Made by a program: the position numbers and the translations under genes. A stretch of 64,000 bases of DNA from a virus, in the IMG/VR virus record IMGVR_UViG_3300046837_000396, positions 32,182-96,181 of that record; one strand, given 5' to 3'. A model generated the notes under the pieces. The model was not told where the DNA came from, made no database searches, and saw nothing but the letters and a program-made list of their open reading frames with translations. Below are positions 50,540 to 59,752 of the stretch, one piece after another (within the stretch, counting starts at the first letter, position 1; each line of letters starts with the position of its first letter).

Positions 50540-50580
50540 CTGTTCCCTTCTAGCCCCCGGGGACCGGGGACTCAAACGGC

Positions 50581-51342
50581 TCAGGCGAGGACCGAGAACC
50601 AAACCGTGATCGTGACGCTACCGGCCGTGAGAGCCGCGAGCGTGTGGCCTCCATCGGGCGTGAAGGTCGCGTTGAGTTGCTGGGCCGAGAACTTCCCTTG
50701 CGCGTGAGCACCGGTGCGGGGCGATAGGGAACCGGTCGCGGCGCCCGTGAAGACGTCCATCTGGCTCACGATCGCGGCCGCGACGGTGCCGCCGATGTCG
50801 AGCTTCACGGCCGAGACCGAGCCGCCCGAGAACAGGGTCGTGACGAGTACTTCGTGCGCGAGCACGATCGCGTTCGCCGGCAGGGCAGCGCCGATCGCGA
50901 CTACTTGGGCTTCGCCCGCGACCGCGTCCGTCAGGGTCGCGTCCGTCACCGTCACGGTGCGCTTCTGGAGCGCAATCGCGGCGTCTGCCGATGCTTTCAC
51001 TTCCGCGAGTGCGGTCTCAACGTTCTGCGCCGTGAAGAGCGAACCGGCATCTTCGATTCCGACGGCTGAGGCGCCCGAACCAGTCGCGGTCGACGCGAGG
51101 CTGGCGTTGAGCCCGACCATCATGATCTCTTCGAGTTCGACTTCGTTCGCCCCTTTTGCGTGCGCCGCAACCGCTTTGGCGGCTGCTGCCGCGACCGTCG
51201 GGTCCGTTGTCGGCACCAGCAAGGCGCCAGCCCCGGTGGCCTGACTGTAGGAGAACGCGTCGACGACGCTATCGAGCGTGACACCAGGAAGCAGTTTGCC
51301 GCCCGCGAACGTGACGGTGTTGATCAAAAAGTAGGTCGCCAT
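50581..51342 (-). CDS. Ala/Val/Thr-rich structural protein
   Basis: 253 residues from MATYFLINTVTFAGGKLL. Low charge, beta-rich with repetitive Ala/Thr/Val ('VTVTDATLTDAVAGEAQVVAIGAALPANAIVLAHEVLVTT'), typical of head or tail coat proteins. Located before the portal. The role is unknown. Confidence 0.55.
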   Translation of the reverse strand: MATYFLINTVTFAGGKLLPGVTLDSVVDAFSYSQATGAGALLVPTTDPTVAAAAAKAVAAHAKGANEVELEEIMMVGLNASLASTATGSGASAVGIEDAGSLFTAQNVETALAEVKASADAAIALQKRTVTVTDATLTDAVAGEAQVVAIGAALPANAIVLAHEVLVTTLFSGGSVSAVKLDIGGTVAAAIVSQMDVFTGAATGSLSPRTGAHAQGKFSAQQLNATFTPDGGHTLAALTAGSVTITVWFSVLA

Positions 51343-51400
51343 CTTGGGTTCTCCTCGGGAGTACCCAATGATGTCAGAGCCCGGCAGACGCCGCAACGAA

Positions 51401-54400
51401 TCAGGTCGAGCAGTTTCCCGGATTCATCAGGACCCAGTTGGCGGCACCGCCTCCGAGGGTTGCGTTGATCGTATAGACGATCTCGGCGTACCCGGGTCCA
51501 AACGTAGGAGCCCCCGGAACGTGACAGAGCGTAACGGCCCCCGCGTTTTTGATCGTCAGGTCGAAGAGTCCGGAGAAGTTGAAGATCTTGACGATCGCCC
51601 CCGGTTTAACCGGAACGTCGTTGTAGAAGGTAACGATGTGCCCCTCGCCATCAGGTGAAAGCGCGAGCTCGGTGATCGATGCCGTCAGGCGAATGTCGTG
51701 TGTGGTTCCATAGCCGGCGGATGTATCGCCCGAGATGATCTGTACCTGAAGTTCCGGCGGAACTTGGGAACCGTCAAACTGCTGATACTCCTTAACGACC
51801 CACACACCCGACCCGATATGGATCCAGGTGATGAACGACGATTTGCCCGATACCGAACCGGCATCGGTCCAGGGGTTCGTGATGAAGTTCCCATTCCAGG
51901 TAATTTCGGTTCCCCCGGCTTGAGGGCGGAAGTAAAGTGTGAGCGTCCACCAAAGTGGAGGATTCACACCGTTGAACTTCGGCTGGTTGACCTTGAGGCT
52001 GCTGGAATAGATGACGTGTTGCTCGAACCCATTCAGTAGATCGGGCGAGATCTCATCAGGCGTCGGCCCGGTGTTGATCGGGCACAGGTAGTAGTTTCCG
52101 AACGTCCCGTCGGGGGTTGCGCTTCCCCCCTTGGAGAGAAGCTGCATCGTTGTGTCCGTCATGTTCGACAGATCGACGAGAGACCACGACCCACCGTTCG
52201 TCCAGACAGACCAACGCGGTTTAACGGTACCGGCGAACTGCGACCCGATCGTCGTGATGTGTACGATCGTGCCAGTACCGGCCTGCGTAGGTTCGAACGT
52301 ATAGAGGTCCCCCGAGTGACACATGTCGAACTCGATCGCCGCGATGGTCGTATTGTTCGCCGCATGCATGCGGATAAAGTTGCCTAGGTGCAGGCTGTCC
52401 GCGTTGTTCTCCCAATGGCACGTTTGAAACTTGAGCTGGTTACAGGCGTTGTTGTTATCGGCCGGTCGAAAGAACGTGCTGGCCTGCCCGATGTTCGCCT
52501 GAAACAGCGCACCAGTAAAAGACGACTCACCTAGTCCCTCCAGATCGAGACCGACCCCACATGCTTGGGCCGATAGGCCGATCGACTTGTGTGTATTCGA
52601 GCCGATGTAGTGAAGCCCTCGCCCGCACCCTACGACCGCAAGATCGTCTTGCGTACAGGCGAACGTTGTGTCGAAGTCGATACCAATTTTGAAGTTCGCG
52701 AATATGACATCGGTCAACTTGCAATTGACCCAATCGTGAGCGAGTCCTGTATTCCGTCCAAGTCCGGTACCCGTACCATAACCCGGTCCAACAACGGCGA
52801 AGTGCGCGAGCGTCGGTCCCACGTACGGTTGGCCGTCCACTTCTAAGAAACCACCCGAAAACACGCGTACGGTCGAGCCGTATTGCAGATCGGTTCTTAG
52901 CCAGTCGTCTGAACCAAATACCGACTGGGCGAGTGTAGCGGCGCCATGTCCGCTGATCTTAAGCCCGGGAATCGTAATCTGATCAAGCGGACCCGACAGC
53001 GCGTACGCGCGCGCACTACCCGGTATCAGAACCTCTTTACCTCGAGCCTGTGCGAAGGCGATCGCGTCGTTGAACGACGCGAGATTGTCGGTGCCGTAGC
53101 AGAATCGCAGGGAGCTCCCGGCGACAGTTGCACCTGGGGAGATCGTGACGTTGTGCGAGTTGACGAGCGCAGAGATCGTCGCCGCGTGTTGAACACTCCG
53201 GTAGAACGTCTGCCCCGAAAGACTCGGCGGCGCCGGGTAGATGTATGCGCTGGTGTTGCTCGCGACCGAGACGACGTTGTATTCGGCAGACGCAATCTTG
53301 ATCCGCTGGCCCGTAAAAAACTCCGTCGTGAACAGAGTACCGGACCCTGTGAGCAAATAGCCTTCATTCGCGACGAACGAAGTACTAGTCGTGACGGTTC
53401 CGGTCCCGACAGTTTTCGGCGTGTGAATCAGGACGATCTTGCCGACGTCGGCCGCCGTGAAGGTCGTCGCGGTCGACTGGAGGTTGTTGACGCTTCCGCC
53501 CGACAACACACCGTCAGCGGCCCCCGCGACATCGGAGATAGCTCCGAAACTCAGAACGTCCACGGGACCACTGACGACCAGTTGACCTGTTGTGTCGGTG
53601 ATCAACGATCCCGCGCCGTATCGACCAAGCCGCTGCGCCCGCATATCGATATCGGGCATCGCGGTCGAGTTACCAGAAGACGCGATACTGGCGCCGATAC
53701 AAGACTTCAACGCGACCCGGACGTCGTGGGCTTGTGCGTAAACAGACCCAAACAGATCGTTCCCTTGCGTGTCGTACACCGACGGGTGGTCCTGCGAGAT
53801 CCAGAACTGGCACCCGGTCGCGCGGAATGCCGAATTGGTCGGGAGCTCCTGCGAACCGATCTGGGTTTTGGCTTCGACGTACACGAAACCAGACCCGGAA
53901 TAAGTACCGTTGCCGACAGACCCAACGAGTGTGAAGGTGTTGGCATCGGACACCGTCACGGTCCAGAAACCGTTGGCGCTGGTGTTGCCTAGCGCTCCGA
54001 AGACTTCGATCCGATCGCCTGTTTTGAGAAGGTGCGCCGCCGCCGTGCATACGATAGGGGCTGTGTTCGTCGCAGCCGTAATGGCAAAGTTACGTTGGTT
54101 CCAGATCAAACCACCTTCGATATCGACGGCACCACCGAGAAAGTCGATCGCGACGTCCCAGTCGCCCGTATACGCGCTGGCGTTGACGGGTGACATGTAC
54201 CACTCGCAATTCTTCATCAGAATCGAGCCAGCGCCCGACCCGACTCCGCCTCCACTATTCACGATTGCGTTGTTGCCCTCGGCTTCGACATCGTACAGGG
54301 CAAGGCGCGCGTTACCGCCCGCCAGAACCGCCGCCCCCACGCATCCGTTGATTACGCCACCGAACATGGATGTCGGGCCCGACGACAACGCCATGTTAAG

Positions 54401-55690
54401 CCCATAGCGAAAGTAGTTGAGTGCGCTTCCAAACAGCGCAACGTTTTTCGTATTGTTCCCGGCTAGGTTCACGATGCCGTCGGCAAGTTGCCCGACCAAG
54501 TAGGTCGTCTGGATCGTGCATCCGTAAAAACGGATGTTGTCTGTTTGGGTGATACCTCCGGTGTTGGGACCGAGGGCTACGGCGGCGCCGCCTGCCACGT
54601 TCCTGGGGCTTGTGATCTGGCAGTCGTGAATGTCGACACCTGATGCGCCGATCGCGTTCACTTGGTCGGGACGGATCCAAAGGACGCGCTTAGCAACGCC
54701 CGCACCGTCTAACCATAGGTTTTGAATCCGTAGACCATTCACTCCCGGACAATCCAATAACGTGCCATCGGTCGCGCCTGTCCAACGGAGCCGCACGCCC
54801 ATGTTACCCGCACCCGACGCGGTCTCACCTATGAGTCGAATTGTTTGATTCGGATGACCCTGAATCGTAAGCGTCTGGTTGATGCCGTAAAACCCCGAAC
54901 CCGCGACAGGAAACGGAATCCGGATCTCGAGACTTTTCGTACTCGTCAGAGTCGCGGCGAGATTGATCGCAGCTTGAATTCCCGCTGTATCGGCAGCGTC
55001 GATTCCACGACCTGCCCCGAACCAAGCGGTGCTGATAGCTCCCGAATACTGCCGCTCCCAGCGCCCCGTCGTAAGAGCCGCTGCGGTTCCGAACCCTGGT
55101 TGGATTACGACTCCGCCGTCGTGAAGTGCGGTCGAGGTCGCGTTCCATCGGAACGTCCCACCCCCGTTATCGCCCGCTGCTGCGAAGTTCGCGACCTCGA
55201 CGGTTTTGGCTCTGTTGGATCGAGCCCCCACAAGAGCCGCGATCGTCGCGAACGTCGGCGTGAGGGCAGTGCGATCCCCTTCCGTCGCTTGAGCCCACCC
55301 ACGAGCGTTTGAGGAGGAATTGTCCTCACCCAAAACTTCTCGAAATGCCGGCTCGCGCCCACCATCATCCCACAATAGACCGTTCGGATCGCGCGTTACC
55401 GCGAAGATGAAACTTTTGAGGTTTGCCCCAAGCCCATCTCCGACCGTCAACTGCGCTCGATAGGTCCCGGGCGTTGTCGCCAAATAGGTAGCGTGAAACG
55501 AGTTCGGACTCGACGGTTGTGTCTGGGCGGCTCCCGCAGGCCACGCCGTGAAGGTCCAGATCGGATTCGTCTGCCCGCTCGACGATTGCGCAACGAAGTC
55601 GATCGTAGTCCCGGACCGAAGATCGACGCGTGCGATATCCTGTGTACCGGGACTGTCTTCCTGGCTTACCGTGAAATGAGCGCCGCTCAT
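51401..55690 (-). CDS. Large beta-helix tailspike/adhesin
   Basis: 1429 residues, the largest gene. Two pectate-lyase-like beta-helix starts are visible: 'ISTAWFGAGRGIDAADTAGIQAAINLAA' and, around residue 710, 'VDVLSFGAISDVAGAADGV'. Gly/Asn-rich repeats run through both. The C-terminal end is a beta-domain. It would bind or cleave host surface polysaccharide. Its base composition is lower in GC and its codon use more varied than neighbouring genes. It overlaps the downstream reading by ATGA with the LamG-like gene. Confidence 0.8.
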   Translation of the reverse strand: MSGAHFTVSQEDSPGTQDIARVDLRSGTTIDFVAQSSSGQTNPIWTFTAWPAGAAQTQPSSPNSFHATYLATTPGTYRAQLTVGDGLGANLKSFIFAVTRDPNGLLWDDGGREPAFREVLGEDNSSSNARGWAQATEGDRTALTPTFATIAALVGARSNRAKTVEVANFAAAGDNGGGTFRWNATSTALHDGGVVIQPGFGTAAALTTGRWERQYSGAISTAWFGAGRGIDAADTAGIQAAINLAATLTSTKSLEIRIPFPVAGSGFYGINQTLTIQGHPNQTIRLIGETASGAGNMGVRLRWTGATDGTLLDCPGVNGLRIQNLWLDGAGVAKRVLWIRPDQVNAIGASGVDIHDCQITSPRNVAGGAAVALGPNTGGITQTDNIRFYGCTIQTTYLVGQLADGIVNLAGNNTKNVALFGSALNYFRYGLNMALSSGPTSMFGGVINGCVGAAVLAGGNARLALYDVEAEGNNAIVNSGGGVGSGAGSILMKNCEWYMSPVNASAYTGDWDVAIDFLGGAVDIEGGLIWNQRNFAITAATNTAPIVCTAAAHLLKTGDRIEVFGALGNTSANGFWTVTVSDANTFTLVGSVGNGTYSGSGFVYVEAKTQIGSQELPTNSAFRATGCQFWISQDHPSVYDTQGNDLFGSVYAQAHDVRVALKSCIGASIASSGNSTAMPDIDMRAQRLGRYGAGSLITDTTGQLVVSGPVDVLSFGAISDVAGAADGVLSGGSVNNLQSTATTFTAADVGKIVLIHTPKTVGTGTVTTSTSFVANEGYLLTGSGTLFTTEFFTGQRIKIASAEYNVVSVASNTSAYIYPAPPSLSGQTFYRSVQHAATISALVNSHNVTISPGATVAGSSLRFCYGTDNLASFNDAIAFAQARGKEVLIPGSARAYALSGPLDQITIPGLKISGHGAATLAQSVFGSDDWLRTDLQYGSTVRVFSGGFLEVDGQPYVGPTLAHFAVVGPGYGTGTGLGRNTGLAHDWVNCKLTDVIFANFKIGIDFDTTFACTQDDLAVVGCGRGLHYIGSNTHKSIGLSAQACGVGLDLEGLGESSFTGALFQANIGQASTFFRPADNNNACNQLKFQTCHWENNADSLHLGNFIRMHAANNTTIAAIEFDMCHSGDLYTFEPTQAGTGTIVHITTIGSQFAGTVKPRWSVWTNGGSWSLVDLSNMTDTTMQLLSKGGSATPDGTFGNYYLCPINTGPTPDEISPDLLNGFEQHVIYSSSLKVNQPKFNGVNPPLWWTLTLYFRPQAGGTEITWNGNFITNPWTDAGSVSGKSSFITWIHIGSGVWVVKEYQQFDGSQVPPELQVQIISGDTSAGYGTTHDIRLTASITELALSPDGEGHIVTFYNDVPVKPGAIVKIFNFSGLFDLTIKNAGAVTLCHVPGAPTFGPGYAEIVYTINATLGGGAANWVLMNPGNCST

Positions 55691-56406
55691 AGGGGTGTCA
55701 ATCCGTTCGCTGTAGAGAAGAATGTTCGAAGTTTTGCGCGGTCCGATGCAGAAGGGATTCCAGACGCGATGTAGATATCGGCGACGTCACCCCCCCACGG
55801 CTGACCGGCGTAGCTCTCGCCGATCTTAAACCCAGACGTGCCAATATCCGACGACACATTTGACGACGTCAATACGCGCGTTACGCCGTTCACGCGCACG
55901 ACTACTGGAGCGCCTACTGTCAATTCCCATTCGATCAAGAATGGTTGAGTGATGTCTGGTGCGGTCGCCGTGAGTTCGGAAGCAAGTCCTCCGACACCGT
56001 CGTTCCAATAGTAACAAGCACCGCCTATGTTGGTAGGGTATAGGATCGATACTGCACCCGTCGTTCTGAATTGAAAGATCGTGCCGCCTACCGAGGTGCT
56101 GGCTTTCGCGACTGCTAGCGCGTAGCGAGGGGCTCCTGCCGCTAGGATGTCGGTGGTGTCGGCTAAGAGCTGATTACTGCCGATAGTGAAAGCGATCGTG
56201 GGTCGGCCATTAATACCGTTCGCGATTGCGGGGCGCAAGCTAGCGTTGCTCTGTGTGCCCGTGAAAGCAGCGGGTGGTGCCGTTGTAGCCCATGCGCTTG
56301 CGGCGCCCGAAACATTCGTAACGCGTTCACGTGCCCCGAACCACGCGACTGTTTCGGGGACATCAAACGGAGACCAACCCCGCCAGTCTTGCCAGTCTTG
56401 CGGCAT
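55687..56406 (-). CDS. LamG-like jellyroll structural protein
   Basis: 239 residues. Pattern 'WFGARERVTNVSGAASAWATTAPPAAFTGTQSNASLRPAIANGINGRPTIAFTIGSNQLLADTTDIL' and 'YALAVAKAS...GGTIFQFRTTGAVSI', 'GESYAGQPWGGDVADIYIASGIPSASDRAKLRTFF' is typical of concanavalin-like jellyrolls in adhesins. Lower GC like the spike. Probably a receptor-contact or decoration protein. Confidence 0.65.
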   Translation of the reverse strand: MPQDWQDWRGWSPFDVPETVAWFGARERVTNVSGAASAWATTAPPAAFTGTQSNASLRPAIANGINGRPTIAFTIGSNQLLADTTDILAAGAPRYALAVAKASTSVGGTIFQFRTTGAVSILYPTNIGGACYYWNDGVGGLASELTATAPDITQPFLIEWELTVGAPVVVRVNGVTRVLTSSNVSSDIGTSGFKIGESYAGQPWGGDVADIYIASGIPSASDRAKLRTFFSTANGLTPL

Positions 56407-57237
56407 TCAGGGCCCCGATAGACCAAATACCGTCGCGGTCGTTGCTGCATTGACCTTGCTGAGGGCGATCCGGATCCGCGTGCCGGCAACCTGGGTACCG
56501 AGCGATTGAGCAGTTCCGCCAACGCCCGTGACGTTGACGTTGCCCGTCACGGCTACGAACAGCCCCTTGGTACAAGTAGCGGTGACGTCCGTAGAATCGC
56601 TCGGCGTGATCGCCGTAAGGGTGTTGGGGTCCTTCAGCGCGAGTATGTCGGTGTGAAGGGTATCGAGTTTTCCCGCGAGCGTCGTCGCGAGATCCGTGTG
56701 AAGGGTTGTCCCGAGGTCGGCATGGAGGGTATCGAGCTTCGTGTTCGCGCTCGTCTGAAGCGCGCTCGTCGCGAGTCCCGCCGTCGAAACAGTCGCCGTG
56801 ACGTTGACGGTTCCGGCCCCGAGGTCTCCCCCCATCGTGAACGTATAGGTGCCGGTGGCGTCTCCCCCGGGAGGCGTCACGAGCAGGAACGCGCTGATCG
56901 ATCCGGCCGAATTCTCGGCCCTGTTCGTCAGCGCCGGCACCGTGAAGTACGAGAGCTTCCCGGGGTCGACCGTTTGGGTCGCGCTCAGGTACCAGGCCTG
57001 CGTGATGTCGTCGTACACGTAAAGCGCGACCGACATCGAGTTCGGACTTCCCGACCCAACGTACTGGTACCCGACCACGATGTTTTGGATCGGGAACCCG
57101 TTGATGTTGCTGATTACGCAGTCGAACTCGGGGTTGTTCGACGTGTTCTGAGGGGCGTCGGTCGGGGCCGAGTCGGTCCCGAGCGTCGGAAACGTAGCGG
57201 CGCCGACGGAGCGGCTGAAGGCCTTGCCGAATCGCAT
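56407..57237 (-). CDS. Structural protein upstream of the adhesins
   Basis: 276 residues: N-terminal beta domain (VISNINGFPIQNIVVGYQYVGSGSPNSMSVALYVYDDITQAWYL), central tandem helical stretch (ANTKLDTLHADLGTTLHTDLATTLAGKLDTLHTDILALKD) and C-terminal beta domain (VAVTGNVNVTGVGGTAQSLG). Resembles adhesin-adaptor proteins. Function inferred from order. Confidence 0.55.
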   Translation of the reverse strand: MRFGKAFSRSVGAATFPTLGTDSAPTDAPQNTSNNPEFDCVISNINGFPIQNIVVGYQYVGSGSPNSMSVALYVYDDITQAWYLSATQTVDPGKLSYFTVPALTNRAENSAGSISAFLLVTPPGGDATGTYTFTMGGDLGAGTVNVTATVSTAGLATSALQTSANTKLDTLHADLGTTLHTDLATTLAGKLDTLHTDILALKDPNTLTAITPSDSTDVTATCTKGLFVAVTGNVNVTGVGGTAQSLGTQVAGTRIRIALSKVNAATTATVFGLSGP

Positions 57238-57273
57238 CCCCTACCGTGGCAGCCGCCCCGCGGGCGTTCAACC

Positions 57274-57293
57274 ACCGCGCCGCGCGGCGCGGT
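57274..57293. repeat. Dispersed 20-bp palindrome, copy 9 (exact)
   Basis: Exact copy in the intergenic region. Its last T is the first base of the stop codon of the 57293 gene, read on the minus strand. Flank shares CGTTCAACC with copy 10. Confidence 0.95.
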
Positions 57294-57676
57294 CAGGAGG
57301 TAGCGCGCGTGACGTCCGGTACGACCGAACAGATCCCGGTCTGGACGGTCGTGACGTTCCCGGTCGAGTCCATCACCTGGACGTCGTACCGGAGGTTCAC
57401 GGGGTTATCGGGCAACGCGAGCGTCGGGGCCGGCGGGATCGTGACCCGAACCCGGCCCCCGAGAGCATCGACGATCGCGACTCCCGAGGTCGTGGTCGAG
57501 AGCGCGATCGTCGCGGATGCGTCCTGGTCCGATACGGTCCGCTTGGCCGTGAACCACGCCTTGCCGGCCGTCAGGTCGATTACCTGTAGGAACCCGGTCG
57601 CGGGATCCGGCCGCTTCGCGACGACCTCGAACGCGTACGTGTCGCCGCGCGGGAACGAGATGTCCTTCTGCTCCAT
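57293..57676 (-). CDS. Adhesin-baseplate adaptor-like protein
   Basis: 127 residues: 'DISFPRGDTYAFEVVAKRPDPATGFLQVIDLTAGKAWFTAKRTVSDQDASATIALSTTT' and 'VNLRYDVQVMDSTGNVTTVQTGICSV', an N-terminal beta domain seen in phage upper-baseplate and receptor-binding proteins. Its stop TGA coincides with palindrome copy 9. Confidence 0.55.
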   Translation of the reverse strand: MEQKDISFPRGDTYAFEVVAKRPDPATGFLQVIDLTAGKAWFTAKRTVSDQDASATIALSTTTSGVAIVDALGGRVRVTIPPAPTLALPDNPVNLRYDVQVMDSTGNVTTVQTGICSVVPDVTRATS

Positions 57677-57685
57677 CCCGGGATG

Positions 57686-58246
57686 TTACGCCGTCTGGGA
57701 GACGGCTGCCCATTCGACCGAGAGGCCCTTGCCGTGGCCGAAGAGCGCGAACCCCGCGTACCCGATCGTCCGGACCGCCATCGCGACCTCTCCCCCGACG
57801 ATCCAAGAATCATCGCTCGGGTGAATCGTGACGGCGTCCGAGATTCGGGCGAGCGCCCCCTGCTCCCCACCGGCCTGAACCCCAACCAGCATCGACATAT
57901 GCTGGGCGCCGTCGGGCGCGAACCTAACGGACGCGTCCTGCGTGACGTCCTCGATCTTCACGCCGGCGTTGAGCCGCACACGGGCTCGCCAGTGAAACCG
58001 CGGGAACGCCGGGTCGCAGAACATCAAAAGCTTCGCGACCGCCGACGGATGTTGCGAGAGTGGCCACCCGGCTCCCCAGGACCGCACCACGTAACCACCA
58101 GCGCCGTTCCGGAGCATCATCTCGGGCACGACCGGGATCGTCGTCGCCCCCATCGCCTCGAGCGCGGTCGCCTTCTCGCGCGAGACGAACGCGCCGTTCC
58201 AGAAGTTCCCCGTCGGATCGCTAAGTACAACGTGTTGGTTGCTCAT
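57686..58246 (-). CDS. Structural protein of unknown function
   Basis: 186 residues. Beta-rich segments ('VVLSDPTGNFWNGAFVSREKATALEAMGATTIPVVPEMMLR', 'GWPLSQHPSAVAKLLMFCDPAFPRFHWRARVRLNAG') with three separate short strands around aromatic residues. Part of the adhesin block. No family recognised. Confidence 0.5.
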   Translation of the reverse strand: MSNQHVVLSDPTGNFWNGAFVSREKATALEAMGATTIPVVPEMMLRNGAGGYVVRSWGAGWPLSQHPSAVAKLLMFCDPAFPRFHWRARVRLNAGVKIEDVTQDASVRFAPDGAQHMSMLVGVQAGGEQGALARISDAVTIHPSDDSWIVGGEVAMAVRTIGYAGFALFGHGKGLSVEWAAVSQTA

Positions 58247-58386
58247 GTTCGTCCCTTTGCCTTTTCCTCGACCCAGGACGCGAGCGCCAAGCCCGTCAGG
58301 GCCGTCACGGCGCCCGCGTACGCGACCACGACGAAGACGGCCAAGAGGATCCAGGCTGCGTCGTCGGCGGCTCGGTCGAGCTTCAT
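58243..58386 (-). CDS. Small single-span membrane protein
   Basis: 47 residues. MKLDRAADDAAWILLAVFVVVAYAGAVTALTGLALASWVEEKAKGRT has one or two closely spaced hydrophobic segments (WILLAVFVVVAYAGAVTALTGLALASW). Overlaps the neighbour by 4 bases. Possibly a small holin-like or accessory membrane protein. Confidence 0.5.
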   Translation of the reverse strand: MKLDRAADDAAWILLAVFVVVAYAGAVTALTGLALASWVEEKAKGRT

Positions 58387-58390
58387 CAGG

Positions 58391-59098
58391 TCAGGGATGG
58401 CGCCGGCGAGCCGTACGGGAACCGGCGAATTGCTTCGCGCCGTGCTTCCAGGCCGGGAACGCGGCCCCAAAGACGCTCCGGACCTGGCCGCCGTCCATCA
58501 GGATCTGGTAACCACCCGCGTCCATCGAGTAGGGAGCCGCGAGTTTTCCGAGTTGGTCGAATCTTCGGCTCGTTGGTTTTCCGTCGAAGTACTCGGGGAA
58601 CACGAAGTTCGACACGCTCACCGGTGAGGTCCCGGTCGAGAGCTTCATCGGATAGCTGTCGCCTTCGACGGGGTCGCAAAGCTCGAGCGCGATCAGGGTT
58701 CCGTTCGGCATCTGGGCCCAGCGGTTCGCGATCGGGTCCCCGTAGATCTCGAGCGCCTCGTGCGAGAGCGTCACGGACACGGAATTCGGACCATCAATCT
58801 CGGTCCCGCCGTTCTGGAGAATCAGATCGACGAAAACCTTCCCGTACGGATACCCGTGCGGATCTTGGTCGTGATACCCGAGGGCGCCCGCGACATCCGG
58901 ATTGTCGAGCAACCAGAGCCGCGATGCCGACTTCGGGACCGCGGTGACGTCGCGGAAGTACTGGACCGCCCAGGCGGCTCGTCCCCACGCGACGCTCGCG
59001 TGGCGCTGAATCTGTTGCTGGACCGCTTCCGCCATCGCTTCGACGAGGTTCGGTAGTCCGGTAAAGTGCGCCGACTTGTTCAGGATCGCGATCAGCAT
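58391..59098 (-). CDS. Putative metalloprotease-like protein with HExxE motif
   Basis: 235 residues. The central motif is LSHEALEIYGDP, an HExxE-type zincin-like core; the 'VEGDSYPM' and 'SNFVFPEYF' segments following it match my memory of uncharacterised zincin-like proteins. No signal peptide. The downstream neighbour is the small membrane gene. Catalytic function is not proven. Confidence 0.5.
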   Translation of the reverse strand: MLIAILNKSAHFTGLPNLVEAMAEAVQQQIQRHASVAWGRAAWAVQYFRDVTAVPKSASRLWLLDNPDVAGALGYHDQDPHGYPYGKVFVDLILQNGGTEIDGPNSVSVTLSHEALEIYGDPIANRWAQMPNGTLIALELCDPVEGDSYPMKLSTGTSPVSVSNFVFPEYFDGKPTSRRFDQLGKLAAPYSMDAGGYQILMDGGQVRSVFGAAFPAWKHGAKQFAGSRTARRRHP

Positions 59099-59100
59099 CG

Positions 59101-59376
59101 TTACCTCCGGGTGAGAAAGTCGGCTGCTTCCTCGCAGAGCGAGGGGGGGAAGTCCTTCGACCGTTGAGCGGCCGTGACCATCCGGGTCAGGATCTGCTTC
59201 GTGGCTTGGAAGTCATCCCAGGCCTGCTTTCGGTGCGACTCGAGTCGGGCGCATTCGTCCGCGAGTCTCGTGTCGGTCGCGATCGCTTCGTCGACCTTCT
59301 GATTCAGGATCTTGAGCTCCGCGAGAGCGCTCTGTTCCTGGGGCGCCTGATGTACTTCTTCGAATCGTTTCGCCAT
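59101..59376 (-). CDS. Small coiled-coil protein
   Basis: 91 residues, almost entirely helical and charged: 'APQEQSALAELKILNQKVDEAIATDTRLADECARLESHRKQAWDDFQATKQILTRMVTAAQRS'. No motif. Ends 2 bases from the metalloprotease-like gene. Confidence 0.55.
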   Translation of the reverse strand: MAKRFEEVHQAPQEQSALAELKILNQKVDEAIATDTRLADECARLESHRKQAWDDFQATKQILTRMVTAAQRSKDFPPSLCEEAADFLTRR

Positions 59377-59410
59377 CGCCCGACCATGCCGCGGGCGCCA
59401 TCCGGGGTCA

Positions 59411-59752
59411 ATGGCAACGCAAGAGCTTCACCGTTCCGCGCAGTTACCCCTTCATCCCGAAGTCCACAAGGGGGACTGCCGCGGATGCCTCGAATTCCTC
59501 TGCGGGGGGTGCGAGCGCTGGCGCGGCTTCTGCCAGGGCTGCGGCGACGATATGCCGGAGCTCTGCGACCTCTGCTACCAGGACGTCATCGAGTGGCGAT
59601 CCTGGGCCCTTCTGCGCGAGCTCCCGCTTGATGATCAGATCGTAATCACTCCGATATCGGTCGGGAAAGAAAAAGCGATCGCCCCCGTCGTTATTCGCGT
59701 TCCGCCCAGGCCTGGAGTCCCGGCCGTGGGACCCGGACGACGCGAGCCCTGA
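59411..59752 (+). CDS. Plus-strand zinc-binding protein
   Basis: 113 residues on the plus strand. It contains a cluster of cysteines (CRGC, CGGC, CQGCGDDMPELCDLC), fitting one or two zinc ribbons, followed by a Trp-containing helix. No minus-strand gene covers 59377-59690, and the Cys spacing is not expected from shadow translation. The last 20 residues overlap the ParB-like gene by 62 bases. Moron-like; function unknown. Confidence 0.6.
   Translation: MATQELHRSAQLPLHPEVHKGDCRGCLEFLCGGCERWRGFCQGCGDDMPELCDLCYQDVIEWRSWALLRELPLDDQIVITPISVGKEKAIAPVVIRVPPRPGVPAVGPGRREP

Noticed and set aside
49128-50609. Plus-strand frame of 493 codons opposite the portal
   Set aside because: Arg/Val/Asp-rich antisense composition and a solid portal on the minus strand.
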